Counted from the stretch's first letter, positions 49,709-59,727 are shown. The stretch is DNA of 64,000 nucleotides from MED-G105 sp038522945 (GCA_038522945.1 JBCBJV010000005.1:157371-221370), one strand, 5' to 3'. Translations and numbers: made by a program. The notes: generated by a model from the letters alone, not told the origin.

Positions 49709-52700
49709 ATGACGGTTGCGTTGGCCAAAAATTGCCTGCTAAACGCGATGACAGCCTTGGTTGTCATGGCGATGGCAGCTTTTTTTGCTCCAGTGAGTGC
49801 GACCGAGCTTGGCGCAACAGTTACAAACATCGCACAAGTTGAATATCGGATCGGTTCAACCACCATTGCGCGTCCAACCGGGGACGCCAGCTTCATCATC
49901 GAAGCAACAAGAACTCCCTCTACCATTGAGTTTTTCAGACTTGCGCCGGGTGCCCCCGATGGGCAGTCTACGAACATTAATGGTTCGGACTACCAAGTTG
50001 CCAATGGCGGGTTTTCCGCAATCGGACCAGTGCCGACGCTATCGGGCGGTATCGTTACGCCCGCCTCGACTGTCGCCCTTGTTGAGGCAACCTCATTCTT
50101 CCCGACGGAGGTTGTCTTCATTCGCGTTGCAGACGCCGGCCAGAATGGTGACCCCACGCGAATTGAGACGATCAACGCCACGCTGACCACCAGTACTGGC
50201 GATGCAATCAGTCTACGGTTTTATGAAACTGGCGCTAATACTGGCGCGTTTTTCGCCTATGTCCTTTCCACTGGGAACGCCCCTGATCCTGGCGATGCGC
50301 TGCTTTCCCTTTCCAGCGGGATCACGATCACCGCTCGCTATGAAGACCCGTTCGATGCGACCGAAGTATCAACGGATGTGGCTGGCGTAGACCCATTTGG
50401 CCGAGTTTTTGATAGTGCCTCAGGAACGCTCATGGATGGAGTCACGGTGACGATCGTCGATGATGCGACCGGTCAGCCCGCACCAGTTTTCGGTATTGAT
50501 GGTGTTTCCGATTATCCATCTACGGTCGTCACCGGTGGAACCGTTACCGACAGTAGTGGTCGCGTCTATCCACTCGAGCCTGGTGAATTCAGATTCCCGA
50601 TCATGTTCCCTGGCACTTACCGCGTGGTCTTGGGCCTTCCGGAGGGTTACTCCGCGCCGTCGATCGAACCAGAAACAGCATTACAGCAATTGCCAACTGC
50701 TCCTTACGAACTGATCAATGCCTCCTTCGGTGGTTCATTTGTGCTAGATGGTACGGGCGACGTTAGTTTTGATATTCCCGTTGATCCGTTTACAGAGTTG
50801 CGCCTTGCTAAGACAGCGCTAAGCCCAACCGCCTCAATTGGTGATTTTGTTCGCTATGAGCTGACCGTAGAAAACACCGGCATCTCCACCAACCGAGTGC
50901 GGCTCCAGGATACTCTTCCCCGGGGGTTCCGGTATCAACCGGGATCGCTGCGGGCCGACGAGACACGCCTTGAGGACCCTGTCATAAGCCAAAACGGCCG
51001 GGCCCTGACGATTGACGCCGGCCTACTGCCTGCTGGTGAGGTCTTGACCGTTTCTTACGTCCTCGAAGTTGGGCCGGGTGCCCCGGAAAACGAAGCAGTC
51101 AACAGCGCCATTGCTATTGACGCCAATGGTGCTCCCGCTTCCAACAGGGCGGAAGCTGCGATCCTTATTGAAGATGATTTTCTCCGCGATCAATCAACGA
51201 TCCTTGGGCGGATTGCCGCAAATGCCTGCACATGGGATGAGAATGACAACCCGAAAATCACCAAGGGTATCGGGGTGCAGGGCGTGCGGCTGTATCTTGA
51301 AACAGGTGCCACGGTCACAACCGATGAAGACGGGCTCTACCATTTTGAGGCAGTCACGCCGGGCACCCATGTGGTTCAGGTCGATGAAACGACACTGCCT
51401 GAGGGCTATGAGCTTGTTCTTTGTGAGGATAATACCCGCTTTGCTGGCCGTGCCTCTTCGCAGTTCGTCGATGCTCGGGGCGCAAGCCTTTGGAGGGCGA
51501 ATTTCTACCTGAAGGGCGACCGCCCACTGCGGAACCGAACAGCAAATGCCGAAAGTGCCGGCGATGTAGCCGCGGGCAACGACGCGGTGGAGCATGCGCG
51601 TTTCGATAATCTCTGGCTTGATCAGCAACTCCCGGTCGCTGGCTTCGTTTACCCGGACGAAGGGGCAAACCCGGCGGCTCGGAGCGTCAATCTAGGGGTC
51701 AAGCATCAGGTCGGAACCCGAGTGGTGCTGCTTCTCAATGGGGCAAAAGTACAGGGTACTAACTTTGCTGGCCGTGAGGTTAGTCAGCAGTCAAAGACTG
51801 CACTGTCCCGCTGGCGGGGTGTTGACCTTCTGCCCGGCGATAACGAATTTGTGGCAATCGTCATGGACGAAGAGGGCAATGAGCTCGACCGCCGTACCCG
51901 GACGGTCTCGTTTATTGAGCGCGTTGAACGCGTTTCCTTCGTTGAAGAAGCCTCAATCCTGTCAGCGGGCGGCGAGAAGGAGATCGTCATTGCAGTTCGT
52001 GTGACGGATGCTGCAGGCCGACCGGTGCACGCCGGAAGGCTGGTGCCAGTCATTATCGATCAGCCCTATCGAGCAGCGGGCCTTGAGCGTCTTGAAGATG
52101 CCCTCCCACTGGACACGCCCCAGTCAGCCCGCGCAACGTTTCCGGTCGATAGCGACGGGATCATGCGCATCCGACTTGCGCCCACCACTCAAACCGGGAA
52201 TGCCCGTGTTGAAGTGATCCTCGATAATGGTCAGCGTGAGGAGTTTGCGCCATACCTTAAGCCTGCCTTGCGCGAATGGATCGTCGTTGGACTAGCCGAA
52301 GGTGGGCTCAATCGCACTGAAGTTGATCGCCCCGGTCAGCCAAAAGCCGAAGAGCTATTGCGCGACGGCCGCGCTGCCGTCTTTGCCAAGGGCACCGTCA
52401 AAGGCGACTGGCTGGTTACGATTGCCGGTGATACCGACAAGCGCAGAGGTGACCGGGACGATGATCTCTTTGATGTGGTCGACCCTGATGACCGTTTCCC
52501 TCTGTATGGAGATCGCTCCGAACAGGAGTTTGAAGCGCAGAGCAGGTATCCGGTATTCCTAAAGGCAGAAAAAGATGCGTTTCAGGCACTTGTCGGTGAC
52601 TATGATTCAGGTCTCACGCAGTCGCGGCTCGCGCGTTACACGCGGCGACTGACCGGCGGCCGGGTCAGCTATCAGGGCGAGACGGTAAACTTCACTGGTT

Positions 52701-54769
52701 TTGCTTCAGACACAAATCAATCCTTCGTCCGCGATGAGCTTGCCGCCGATGGGACATCCGGTCCATTCCAGTTGTCTGCGCGCGATCTGGTTCGGAATTC
52801 TGACACGCTGATTATTGAGACACGGGACCGCTTCCGCCCGGACGAAGTCGTGGCGGTTACGCCGCTCGCTCGCTATCTGGACTATGATATCGACTTCGTC
52901 ACGGGGCAGATCATTTTGCGTCTGCCTGTGCCGGTGACCGATGAAGACTTCAACAACAATGTCCTTGTTGTTGAGTATGAAACTTCCGAGGCAACAGAGC
53001 GTGGTGTCACGACAGGTGGCCGGGCCGGGGTCTCGCTTTTGGATAACCAGCTCCAGGCCGGTGTTAGCCTCATTCACGAAAGCGGTGTGGGCGAGGCCAC
53101 CGATGCAGCCGGTGATGCGGATCTATTAGGCGTTGATCTGGAATACCGCTTGCGCGACGGGCCGCGGATCCGTGCGGAATATGCGGTCTCCCGCCGCCAA
53201 TCCAGTGAAGGAGAGCTACGGGACGATGCAATCCTATTCGAGGCAGAGCATCTCACCGAGAAAGTGCAAGCCAAAGTCCTCTACAGCGAGGTTGGCACGG
53301 ATTTCGGCCTGGGCCAGCAGTCGAGCGCTGTTGCCGGCGCCCGTCGGTATGGCGGTGAAGTCAGTGTGCGTATCGATGAATTCACTAGTGAAGATGCAAC
53401 GGTTCGCGGTGAACGTTTTGTCGATGCCAAAGTCTATCGGGAGGAAGCCCTTGCCACAGGTGCCCGCCGGGATCTCGCTGAGATTGGCGTTCGCCAGGTA
53501 AGTAATGAGACGTCTGCCTCTGTGGGCTTGCGTTGGGTCGATGAGAAGAATCCTGAAGGCGAAGACCGGTCATCGTTCCTCGCAACGGCGAGTGCAGAAC
53601 AGCAGTTCCGCGATTTAGGTCTCACTCTCCGCGCAGCCCACGATCAGCCGCTGGATGGCCAGGATGGATCGACGCTCTTCCCGGCCCGGACGAGCTTCGG
53701 TTTTGATCAACGGCTCGGTGACGATGTCACGTTGAGCGCGACCCACGAAATTCAGAAAGGCAATAATGCGCGCAGTGCCAATACCATTGTTGGCGTGACG
53801 GCGACACCATGGCAGGGCGGACGGGTGACGGCGTCCGCGGACCAACTCACCCAAGACAGTGGCGAGCGGATTGGCGCAACGTTGGGTGTCGATCAACAAG
53901 TCCGCCTCAGCGAAAAATGGTCAGCATCGTTTGGCGTCAGCCGCCGGGAAGATTTGAAGACTGACGGTGAAATCGTTCAGGAAGACGATATCATTCCCGA
54001 TGCGCCACGGTCGGCTTTTGACCAAGACGGTGCGTTCACGTCTGTCTATACCGGTCTTGGCTACCGGGGGCCTGTCAGCACGGGATCGGCCAGGTTTGAA
54101 TTGCGCAAGTCCGAAGAAGGTCAGCGATACACTGGCGTTGCCGGTGCGGCGCGGGAAGTTTCCGAAGCGCTCTCGTTTGCTGGTGCGGCCCGATATACTC
54201 AGGAAAACAATGACGTGCAGCCAGACGCTCGGTATGGCGAGATCCGCCTCGGCACAGCATGGCGTCCGCGCAAATCCGACGGGCTCATCATTCTTGATCG
54301 CCTCGACATAAAGTATGACGAAGTTGACGACGACCTCTCGCAACTGCGGATCGTCAATAATCTTGCCTTAAATGCTCTCATTACAGAGCGCCTACAAGTG
54401 TCAGCGAACCACGGGATAAAGTTCGCTGAGCTTGAAACGGGCGGTGATGTATTCGGCGGTATTACCCAGCTCTTTGGTGGTGAGGCGCGGTATGACCTGG
54501 CCCGTTGGCTCGACGTGGGAATGCAGGGCTCGATCCTCCATTCGCACAATTCGGGCACGTCGGAGTATTCCTACGGGCCTTCGATCGGTGTCACGCCCGC
54601 TCAAAATGTGTGGCTCACCCTGGGCTATAATGTGGATGGATTTTCCGATCCGGACTTTGCCGCTGCGGAATGGACCCGCGAAGGCCCTTATGTGCGCCTG
54701 CGGATCAAGTTCGATCAGCACACTGCTGACGGCCTGTTGAAATGGATCTCACCGAGCGAAGATCCTTAG
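49709..54769 (+). CDS. Giant DUF11/SdrD-B outer-membrane protein
   Basis: A 1,686-residue protein with a signal peptide (about 1-32). Residues ~370-500 form a DUF11 repeat (TELRLAKTALSPTASIGDFVRYELTVENTG ... DTLPRGF). Residues ~500-600 look like a collagen-binding/SdrD B-type domain (GVQGVRLYLETGATVTTDEDGLYHFEAVTPGTHVV). A middle part (~640-850) has Ig-like strands. From about 900 there is a long region of alternating strands, ending GPYVRLRIKFDQ, that looks like a large outer-membrane barrel. VTGQIILRLPVPVTDEDFNNNVLVVEYET resembles a repeat motif of other very large outer-membrane proteins. No transport motif is seen. The role is unknown; a surface adhesin or export pore is possible. Confidence 0.72.
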   Translation: MTVALAKNCLLNAMTALVVMAMAAFFAPVSATELGATVTNIAQVEYRIGSTTIARPTGDASFIIEATRTPSTIEFFRLAPGAPDGQSTNINGSDYQVANGGFSAIGPVPTLSGGIVTPASTVALVEATSFFPTEVVFIRVADAGQNGDPTRIETINATLTTSTGDAISLRFYETGANTGAFFAYVLSTGNAPDPGDALLSLSSGITITARYEDPFDATEVSTDVAGVDPFGRVFDSASGTLMDGVTVTIVDDATGQPAPVFGIDGVSDYPSTVVTGGTVTDSSGRVYPLEPGEFRFPIMFPGTYRVVLGLPEGYSAPSIEPETALQQLPTAPYELINASFGGSFVLDGTGDVSFDIPVDPFTELRLAKTALSPTASIGDFVRYELTVENTGISTNRVRLQDTLPRGFRYQPGSLRADETRLEDPVISQNGRALTIDAGLLPAGEVLTVSYVLEVGPGAPENEAVNSAIAIDANGAPASNRAEAAILIEDDFLRDQSTILGRIAANACTWDENDNPKITKGIGVQGVRLYLETGATVTTDEDGLYHFEAVTPGTHVVQVDETTLPEGYELVLCEDNTRFAGRASSQFVDARGASLWRANFYLKGDRPLRNRTANAESAGDVAAGNDAVEHARFDNLWLDQQLPVAGFVYPDEGANPAARSVNLGVKHQVGTRVVLLLNGAKVQGTNFAGREVSQQSKTALSRWRGVDLLPGDNEFVAIVMDEEGNELDRRTRTVSFIERVERVSFVEEASILSAGGEKEIVIAVRVTDAAGRPVHAGRLVPVIIDQPYRAAGLERLEDALPLDTPQSARATFPVDSDGIMRIRLAPTTQTGNARVEVILDNGQREEFAPYLKPALREWIVVGLAEGGLNRTEVDRPGQPKAEELLRDGRAAVFAKGTVKGDWLVTIAGDTDKRRGDRDDDLFDVVDPDDRFPLYGDRSEQEFEAQSRYPVFLKAEKDAFQALVGDYDSGLTQSRLARYTRRLTGGRVSYQGETVNFTGFASDTNQSFVRDELAADGTSGPFQLSARDLVRNSDTLIIETRDRFRPDEVVAVTPLARYLDYDIDFVTGQIILRLPVPVTDEDFNNNVLVVEYETSEATERGVTTGGRAGVSLLDNQLQAGVSLIHESGVGEATDAAGDADLLGVDLEYRLRDGPRIRAEYAVSRRQSSEGELRDDAILFEAEHLTEKVQAKVLYSEVGTDFGLGQQSSAVAGARRYGGEVSVRIDEFTSEDATVRGERFVDAKVYREEALATGARRDLAEIGVRQVSNETSASVGLRWVDEKNPEGEDRSSFLATASAEQQFRDLGLTLRAAHDQPLDGQDGSTLFPARTSFGFDQRLGDDVTLSATHEIQKGNNARSANTIVGVTATPWQGGRVTASADQLTQDSGERIGATLGVDQQVRLSEKWSASFGVSRREDLKTDGEIVQEDDIIPDAPRSAFDQDGAFTSVYTGLGYRGPVSTGSARFELRKSEEGQRYTGVAGAAREVSEALSFAGAARYTQENNDVQPDARYGEIRLGTAWRPRKSDGLIILDRLDIKYDEVDDDLSQLRIVNNLALNALITERLQVSANHGIKFAELETGGDVFGGITQLFGGEARYDLARWLDVGMQGSILHSHNSGTSEYSYGPSIGVTPAQNVWLTLGYNVDGFSDPDFAAAEWTREGPYVRLRIKFDQHTADGLLKWISPSEDP

Positions 54770-54873
54770 GAACTCGACTGAAAGTCACTCCCCGTGGCGA
54801 CGTCACAGTGGGCCAAAGTGTGGCCAAAGACGTCTATCTGTAATTGTCGTGTCTGCGGCGAAACGAATAGACC

Positions 54874-54902
54874 TTGACATTTACAGATCAAATGAGACAT
54901 AT
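54874..54902 (+). promoter_or_regulatory. Candidate promoter of the TetR gene
   Basis: A consensus -35 TTGACA is at 54874-54879. After 17 bases, ACATAT at 54897-54902 can act as -10. This would place transcription start near 54909, one base before the ATG. Confidence 0.5.
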
Positions 54903-54911
54903 ATGTCTCAT
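54892..54911. promoter_or_regulatory. Perfect 20-bp palindromic operator
   Basis: ATGAGACATATATGTCTCAT is an exact palindrome covering the -10 region and the first bases of the TetR start codon. It is the obvious self-repression operator. Confidence 0.75.
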
Positions 54912-55470
54912 GACAGGTCCCATACGCCCCTCAACGCTTGATGCGATTCTTGAAGCGGCTTTTGCGACGTTGAGCCAATCCCCCAGCGCGTCCATAGCCG
55001 ATATTGCGGCGCGTGCAGGTGTTGGCCGCGCGACATTGCATCGGCATTTTCCAGCGCGGTCAGACTTGGTGCGGGCGCTCACCTTGAAGGCGATCGAAGA
55101 AACCGATGCCGCTGCAGAAGCGGCTGAGGCCGGCGCAACCTCCCATGGCGAAGCGCTTCGTCTGATTTTGGAAGCAATCATTCCCTTGGGGGACCGGTAC
55201 GGCTTCCTGTCCACGACAATCGTTGATGACGACCCTGAAATCGCCGCGCACCTGGCGCGGCAAAGCCAGGAAACGCGAGATTTGATCGAGGCGGCGAAAG
55301 CGGAGGGCAGCCTCGATCCGAATGCGCCAACGGATTGGGTCGTCCAGGTTTATGACCATCTGATTTTTGCCGGTTGGGAGAGCATCCGCGCTCGAGAAGC
55401 GACCCCTTCGCAAGCCGCCTTGCTCGCCTGGCGCACCTTTACACTTGGACTAGGAGTGAAAAGACCATGA
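54910..55470 (+). CDS. TetR-family transcriptional regulator
   Basis: A 186-residue TetR. I choose the ATG at 54910 rather than a TTG at 54874, because that TTG is part of a promoter. The HTH is SIADIAARAGVGRATLHRHFPARSDLVRAL at about residues 30-60; the C-terminal ligand domain is unassigned. No Shine-Dalgarno is available if transcription starts near 54909, so the mRNA may be leaderless. The stop overlaps the sterol-desaturase gene (ATGA), which is therefore the likely target. Confidence 0.85.
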   Translation: MTGPIRPSTLDAILEAAFATLSQSPSASIADIAARAGVGRATLHRHFPARSDLVRALTLKAIEETDAAAEAAEAGATSHGEALRLILEAIIPLGDRYGFLSTTIVDDDPEIAAHLARQSQETRDLIEAAKAEGSLDPNAPTDWVVQVYDHLIFAGWESIRAREATPSQAALLAWRTFTLGLGVKRP

Positions 55471-56354
55471 CACTGGAGGGCTTTCAGCAATTTGCCTCGG
55501 CGTTCGACGAGGTTTTCTTCCTGATCGGGATCGCGATATTGGGAATTGAAGTGGTTCGTGGCCTTGCGACTAAAGCTTATCGCTGGCGCGGTTTTCAGGA
55601 CATGCTTGTGAACGTTTCCACGCAAATCCCTTTTCTCGCAGTGGAGATCCTGATCCTTTCTTTTGCCTATGCGGGGTACTCGGTTCTCTCAACCACCTAT
55701 GTCGGTTGGGTGGTGCCGATGTCCATCGGGACCGCTCTTCTGGCGGTTCTGGCGTGTGATTTCGTCTACTACTGGGAACACCGCTTTGCCCATCAAATAC
55801 GGCTCTTTTGGACCCAGCATGCGGTCCACCACTCGTCTCGTTTTATGAACATTACAGTGGGTGTGCGTTTTGGGCCGCTGGAGGGCCTGCTCTCGCTCCT
55901 CGCTCACTTACCCTTGGTTTTCGTTGGTTTTCCCCCTAAAGCGATTTTCGTGGGTATCCTGATCGTCCAGGCTTATCAGACTTGGATCCATACGGAATTG
56001 ATCGGCAAGCTTGGTCCTGTGGATGGGATCCTCAATACGCCTGCGAACCACCGGGTCCACCATGGCTGCGATGAAAAATACACTGACAAAAATTATGGGG
56101 GCATCCTGATTATCTGGGACCGGATGTTCGGCACCTACCAGGCCGAAGTAGAGCGGCCGCGATATGGGTTGAAGCGCGATTTCAATAGTGTCAATCCGTT
56201 TAAGGTCTGGATATCCGAGCTCCCGCAATTCTGGCGAGATATCAAAAACGCTGACACATTTATCGAGCTGTGGATGACGATCTTCGGCCCGCCTGGATGG
56301 TCTCCTAAAAAGAATTCGGCTCGCACGGGCGCACCCCACATACCTGCGGAGTAG
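55467..56354 (+). CDS. Sterol desaturase / fatty acid hydroxylase family protein
   Basis: The ATG at 55467 gives 295 residues. About four membrane segments precede and surround the His boxes YYWEHRFAH, WTQHAVHHSS and NHRVHHGCDEKY, the di-iron signature of the family. Members hydroxylate or desaturate lipids such as sterols, carotenoids or ornithine lipids; the substrate here is unknown. It is co-expressed with the TetR gene and likely controlled by it. Confidence 0.9.
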   Translation: MTLEGFQQFASAFDEVFFLIGIAILGIEVVRGLATKAYRWRGFQDMLVNVSTQIPFLAVEILILSFAYAGYSVLSTTYVGWVVPMSIGTALLAVLACDFVYYWEHRFAHQIRLFWTQHAVHHSSRFMNITVGVRFGPLEGLLSLLAHLPLVFVGFPPKAIFVGILIVQAYQTWIHTELIGKLGPVDGILNTPANHRVHHGCDEKYTDKNYGGILIIWDRMFGTYQAEVERPRYGLKRDFNSVNPFKVWISELPQFWRDIKNADTFIELWMTIFGPPGWSPKKNSARTGAPHIPAE

Positions 56355-56465
56355 AAAGTAAAAGCCGCAAATTTTTCCGCGACCGCCGGGCGACTGAAGG
56401 TCCGCTCAGTTTGCTACTCAAGGCCAGACCCTAGGGTCTATGCGGGTTTCACGAATTTATCGAAC

Positions 56466-56483
56466 ACCCCCTGCGTTGGGGGT
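56466..56483. terminator. GC hairpin after the M18 aminopeptidase gene
   Basis: ACCCCC (56466-56471) pairs with GGGGGT (56478-56483) around TGCGTT. It lies just past the M18 stop and between convergent genes. There is no good T-run, so confidence is low. Confidence 0.4.
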
Positions 56484-56494
56484 ATGATACCCAC

Positions 56495-57802
56495 TCAACC
56501 GCGGAATGGCACCGAGCTCTGGAAGTAGGCGGTAAACGCCCGGCCAACATGGTCCACGTCGAAGGCGCCAGCCATCTCGCGGATGGAGTGCATGGCCAGC
56601 ATGGGCGCGCCCACGTCAATGCCGCAAATACCTGCGCTTGTTGAGACAATCGGCCCAACAGAGGAGCCACCGCCATGGTCGCACCGATACATGAACCGCT
56701 GCAGGGAAAGCCCGGCATCGCGGCACACCATATCAAACCAAGCGGTCGCGGGCTGGCCAATGGCATAGTTGCCTTTCGCACTGGTCTTGATGGCAAGGCC
56801 TTCGTTCAGTGAAGGGACATGGTCAGGGTCCGTTGCATCAGTGTGGCTTGGGTGCTCCGCATGAGCCATGTCCGCTGAGACAAAAAGCGAGCGGGCCTTG
56901 GCTACCGCCAGATCCTCTGCATCGCCGTTGAATGATGCATTCAATCTTGAAAGGAGCATATCGAGAATATTGGAGCCAGCGCCTGTCCACGTGTCGCTCC
57001 CGATTTCTTCAGCGTCATAGATCACCGCGATCTGGGTGTGGTCCTGAGGTCCATCGGCCTGGATGAGCGCGGTCAGCCCGCAATAGGCGCTAAAGAGATT
57101 GTCAAGGCGGGGTGCGCTGATGAACTCACCCCCTTTGCCAGTAATTTGAGAGGGAGTTGTGTCAGCGAGGCAGAGCTCATAGCCAAGGGCCAGAGCAGGA
57201 TCGATGCCCGCATCACCGTAAAGGGTGTCGTGCAGTTGCTTCTCGATCGCTTCCTTGTCAGCGCCAAAGACCAAGTGCAGATCATCGTGCTTGTCGAGGG
57301 TGACGCTTTCAATCGCGCGAACTTTGCGCAGATGGGGTGCAAGGGAGTTCACACGCATGACCGCGTCTTCAATGTCGACGAGCTTGAATTGCGGAGACCC
57401 GTCGTCACCCTTGAAATATATTCGCCCACAGAGCTTTAAGTCCCGATCAAGCCATGTGTGCAAGAGCGGCGAGCCATAAATTTCCGTGGAAAGGAGGCTC
57501 GTATCCCTTGCAGCGCGCGCAGGATTGACCCGAAGCTTTAGGACAGGGCTGTCGCTATGGGCCGCAATAATGCGAAAGCCGGCCTCTGACGGCGGCCGTT
57601 GGCCCAGACGCCAGGCAATAATGGTCTTCCCGCCACGAACCATATACCCAGCATTTCCTGGAGACAGTGCCCAGCGGTCATGTTCGGCATAGGGGGTAAA
57701 CCCAGCTTCCGTTAACTGCGAGCGCGCTTCGTGGATGGCGTGGAACGGCGACGGCGATCCATCAATAAAGGCGATCAGGTCATTGGCGGTGAAACGGGTC
57801 AT
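56495..57802 (-). CDS. M18 aspartyl aminopeptidase
   Basis: A 435-residue M18-family metallopeptidase. The start region SPSPFHAIHEARSQL is typical. Metal and catalytic blocks are IIAAHSDSPVLKLRVNP, SAPRLDNLFSAY, YDAEEIGSDTWTGAGS and RCDHGGGSSVGPI, ending MHSIREMAGAFD. It removes N-terminal acidic residues using zinc. It is a single gene that converges on the sterol-desaturase gene. Confidence 0.94.
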   Translation of the reverse strand: MTRFTANDLIAFIDGSPSPFHAIHEARSQLTEAGFTPYAEHDRWALSPGNAGYMVRGGKTIIAWRLGQRPPSEAGFRIIAAHSDSPVLKLRVNPARAARDTSLLSTEIYGSPLLHTWLDRDLKLCGRIYFKGDDGSPQFKLVDIEDAVMRVNSLAPHLRKVRAIESVTLDKHDDLHLVFGADKEAIEKQLHDTLYGDAGIDPALALGYELCLADTTPSQITGKGGEFISAPRLDNLFSAYCGLTALIQADGPQDHTQIAVIYDAEEIGSDTWTGAGSNILDMLLSRLNASFNGDAEDLAVAKARSLFVSADMAHAEHPSHTDATDPDHVPSLNEGLAIKTSAKGNYAIGQPATAWFDMVCRDAGLSLQRFMYRCDHGGGSSVGPIVSTSAGICGIDVGAPMLAMHSIREMAGAFDVDHVGRAFTAYFQSSVPFRG

Positions 57803-58095
57803 GGAATGTCCTTTGATTAGTCGGTCTTGGGTTAGCCGGCCTTAAGTCAAGGCGGTAGATTTGGTCCTGGTAGAAAGACGGTTCCCAAATCGGGACGTGT
57901 TCTTTGTCGGACCGAAAATGTGATCGCAAGAAAGCCCGCCCTGGCGGTTTAAATCAACAATTTCTTAATGGCGGACCCCCATCACCGAGAGGAAATTAGC
58001 TGTGCTGTCAGCTTATTGAATTGAAAGGGTTTATTTCAACTTTGTGGTTAATCTCCAGAGCGCGATGACGCAACTGGATCAGTCATCGAGTTTGA

Positions 58096-59343
58096 ATGAC
58101 AGCTATTATGAAACTCTTCAAAATTCTATCGTGGGTGGTCGTTTTGCTGCTGCTTGCATGCGGGGCAGGTTTTGCGACCATGACGCCGCAATGGCGCGCC
58201 CTTGTCATCAGTATGCCGACAAATACCGATGTGCTTTTCTGGAGCCAGCGCCAACGCGAGGTCGCATTCCGGATGTTCGACCAGATGACCTTTCTGATCC
58301 CGGTCCGGCAAATTGAAGCGGGCGGCCTAGTTTCACCGTTGGGCGAGGGCAAGCCACTTACCTTGCCGATCGATACCGACGCGTACATGAGAGCGCAAAA
58401 TCATGCGGCGCTGATTGTTCTCCATAAAGATGATATTCGGTTGGAAAAGTATGGTCTCGATTTCGATCGATATGGCCAATGGACGAATTTCTCTGTTGCG
58501 AAATCATTTACATCGACCCTGGTGGGCGCGGCTATCCAGGATGGGTACATTGAAAGCCTCAATGATAGAGTGACGAAGTACATCCCTGAGCTTGTCGGAT
58601 CGGCATATGATGACGTTTCAATCGAGCACCTGCTCACCATGACGTCAGGGGTTGCCTGGAATGAAGACTACGAGGATCCGACCTCAGACGTTGCTCTGTT
58701 CAAAGATCATTCACCTTCTGAAGAGGAATGCCAGACCGTCAGCTATATGAAAGGTCTGCCCCGCAAACACACGCCGGGGACCGTTTGGAACTATTCAACC
58801 GGCGAGACCAGCTTGATCGGCGTCCTCGTGAGCAAGGCAACCGGGAAGACCTTATCGCAGTATCTCGGAGAAAAAGTCTGGCAGCCGATGGGGGCAGAAG
58901 CGGATGCAACCTGGTTACTCGACAAGAGCATGAATGAACATAGCGGTTGCTGCCTGCAGGCGAGGACGCGCGATATCCTTCGCTATGGACGCTTCATGTT
59001 GAACGCCGGACAAGCGGGAAACGAGCGCGTCCTGCCACGTGAATGGCTTGTTTATGCGACGCGAACTCAAATCGCGTCGGGCGATCCGAATTATGGGTAT
59101 GGCTACCAATGGTGGACGCACGATGACGGGAGCTTTGAGGCGCGGGGTATCTTTGGTCAGGGGATCTTTATTGATCCAACTCGCGAATTGGTCGTGGTTG
59201 TCAACAGCAATTGGACAACCGCAGAGGGGCACAAAGACGGGGAAGCAGAACGGTTGCGGCGGTTTTATCGCCTCGTGCAGTCAGCTGTCGACGAAGAGGC
59301 CGATCAGGAAAAAGGCGGATTCGCCACCGCTTCGAGTCTTTGA
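58096..59343 (+). CDS. Serine hydrolase, beta-lactamase class C family
   Basis: A 415-residue penicillin-binding-like hydrolase with an N-terminal membrane segment (KILSWVVVLLLLACGAGFA). The catalytic S-x-x-K is SVAK at about residues 133-136, followed by WNYSTGE for the Y-x-x position near 232 and GIFGQGIFID for the third motif. Such enzymes cleave amides or esters, including 6-aminohexanoate oligomers; the natural substrate is unknown. A start at a Met four codons later is possible. The preceding 293 bp show no gene. Confidence 0.88.
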   Translation: MTAIMKLFKILSWVVVLLLLACGAGFATMTPQWRALVISMPTNTDVLFWSQRQREVAFRMFDQMTFLIPVRQIEAGGLVSPLGEGKPLTLPIDTDAYMRAQNHAALIVLHKDDIRLEKYGLDFDRYGQWTNFSVAKSFTSTLVGAAIQDGYIESLNDRVTKYIPELVGSAYDDVSIEHLLTMTSGVAWNEDYEDPTSDVALFKDHSPSEEECQTVSYMKGLPRKHTPGTVWNYSTGETSLIGVLVSKATGKTLSQYLGEKVWQPMGAEADATWLLDKSMNEHSGCCLQARTRDILRYGRFMLNAGQAGNERVLPREWLVYATRTQIASGDPNYGYGYQWWTHDDGSFEARGIFGQGIFIDPTRELVVVVNSNWTTAEGHKDGEAERLRRFYRLVQSAVDEEADQEKGGFATASSL

Positions 59344-59356
59344 CAAAAGCATATGC

Positions 59357-59664
59357 GTTCAGTTGGGGCCGATCGGTCGGACTGGTTAGCCGACACGAGG
59401 ATGGGACATGTGCGCGGGGCCCCAAACCATCCCCAGGCGCAATGAAGTGATTGGGGGGGAACCAATCACGAGCGTTGGCATCTGAGCCTGAAGAACCGTA
59501 TCCTGCTCGAAAACTACTTCATGCAGGAAGACTTGGAGGCGGCGATTGACGGCTTCGTCGGCCATTACAATCACTACCGATACCACGAGAGCCTGAAGAA
59601 TTTCACGCTTGCTGACGTCTACTTTGGTCGTGGACAGACAATTTTATTGGAGCTGCAGAAAATC
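59357..59664 (+). pseudogene. IS3-type transposase remnant (ORFB C-terminus)
   Basis: In one frame the sequence reads DWLADTRMGHVRGAPNHPQAQ, then a TGA stop, then TNHERWHLSLKNRILLENYF and HYNHYRYHESLKNFTLADVYFGRGQTILL. This is the end of an integrase-core (DDE) transposase with the Glu before RW kept. The N-terminus and the first two catalytic acids are missing, and the usual GKI before ERW is replaced by a stop and a Gly-rich run, so it is dead. The frame degenerates after about 59664. Confidence 0.85.
59448..59468. repeat. 7-bp inverted repeat inside the transposase remnant
   Basis: TGATTGG (59448-59454) and CCAATCA (59462-59468) flank a G-run. It sits at the point where the transposase frame is broken. 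Confidence 0.4.
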
Positions 59665-59683
59665 AAAGGGAGGACAGGCGATA

Positions 59684-59707
59684 CTGGTGGGAAACTCGAC
59701 CCACCAG
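59684..59707. repeat. 8-bp inverted repeat after the transposase remnant
   Basis: CTGGTGGG (59684-59691) and CCCACCAG (59700-59707) are exact inverted copies around AAACTCGA. It may be a hairpin or part of the old IS end. It is 20 bp from the LysR stop. Confidence 0.4.
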
Positions 59708-59727
59708 CAAACCCGGCGCGGGTTATT

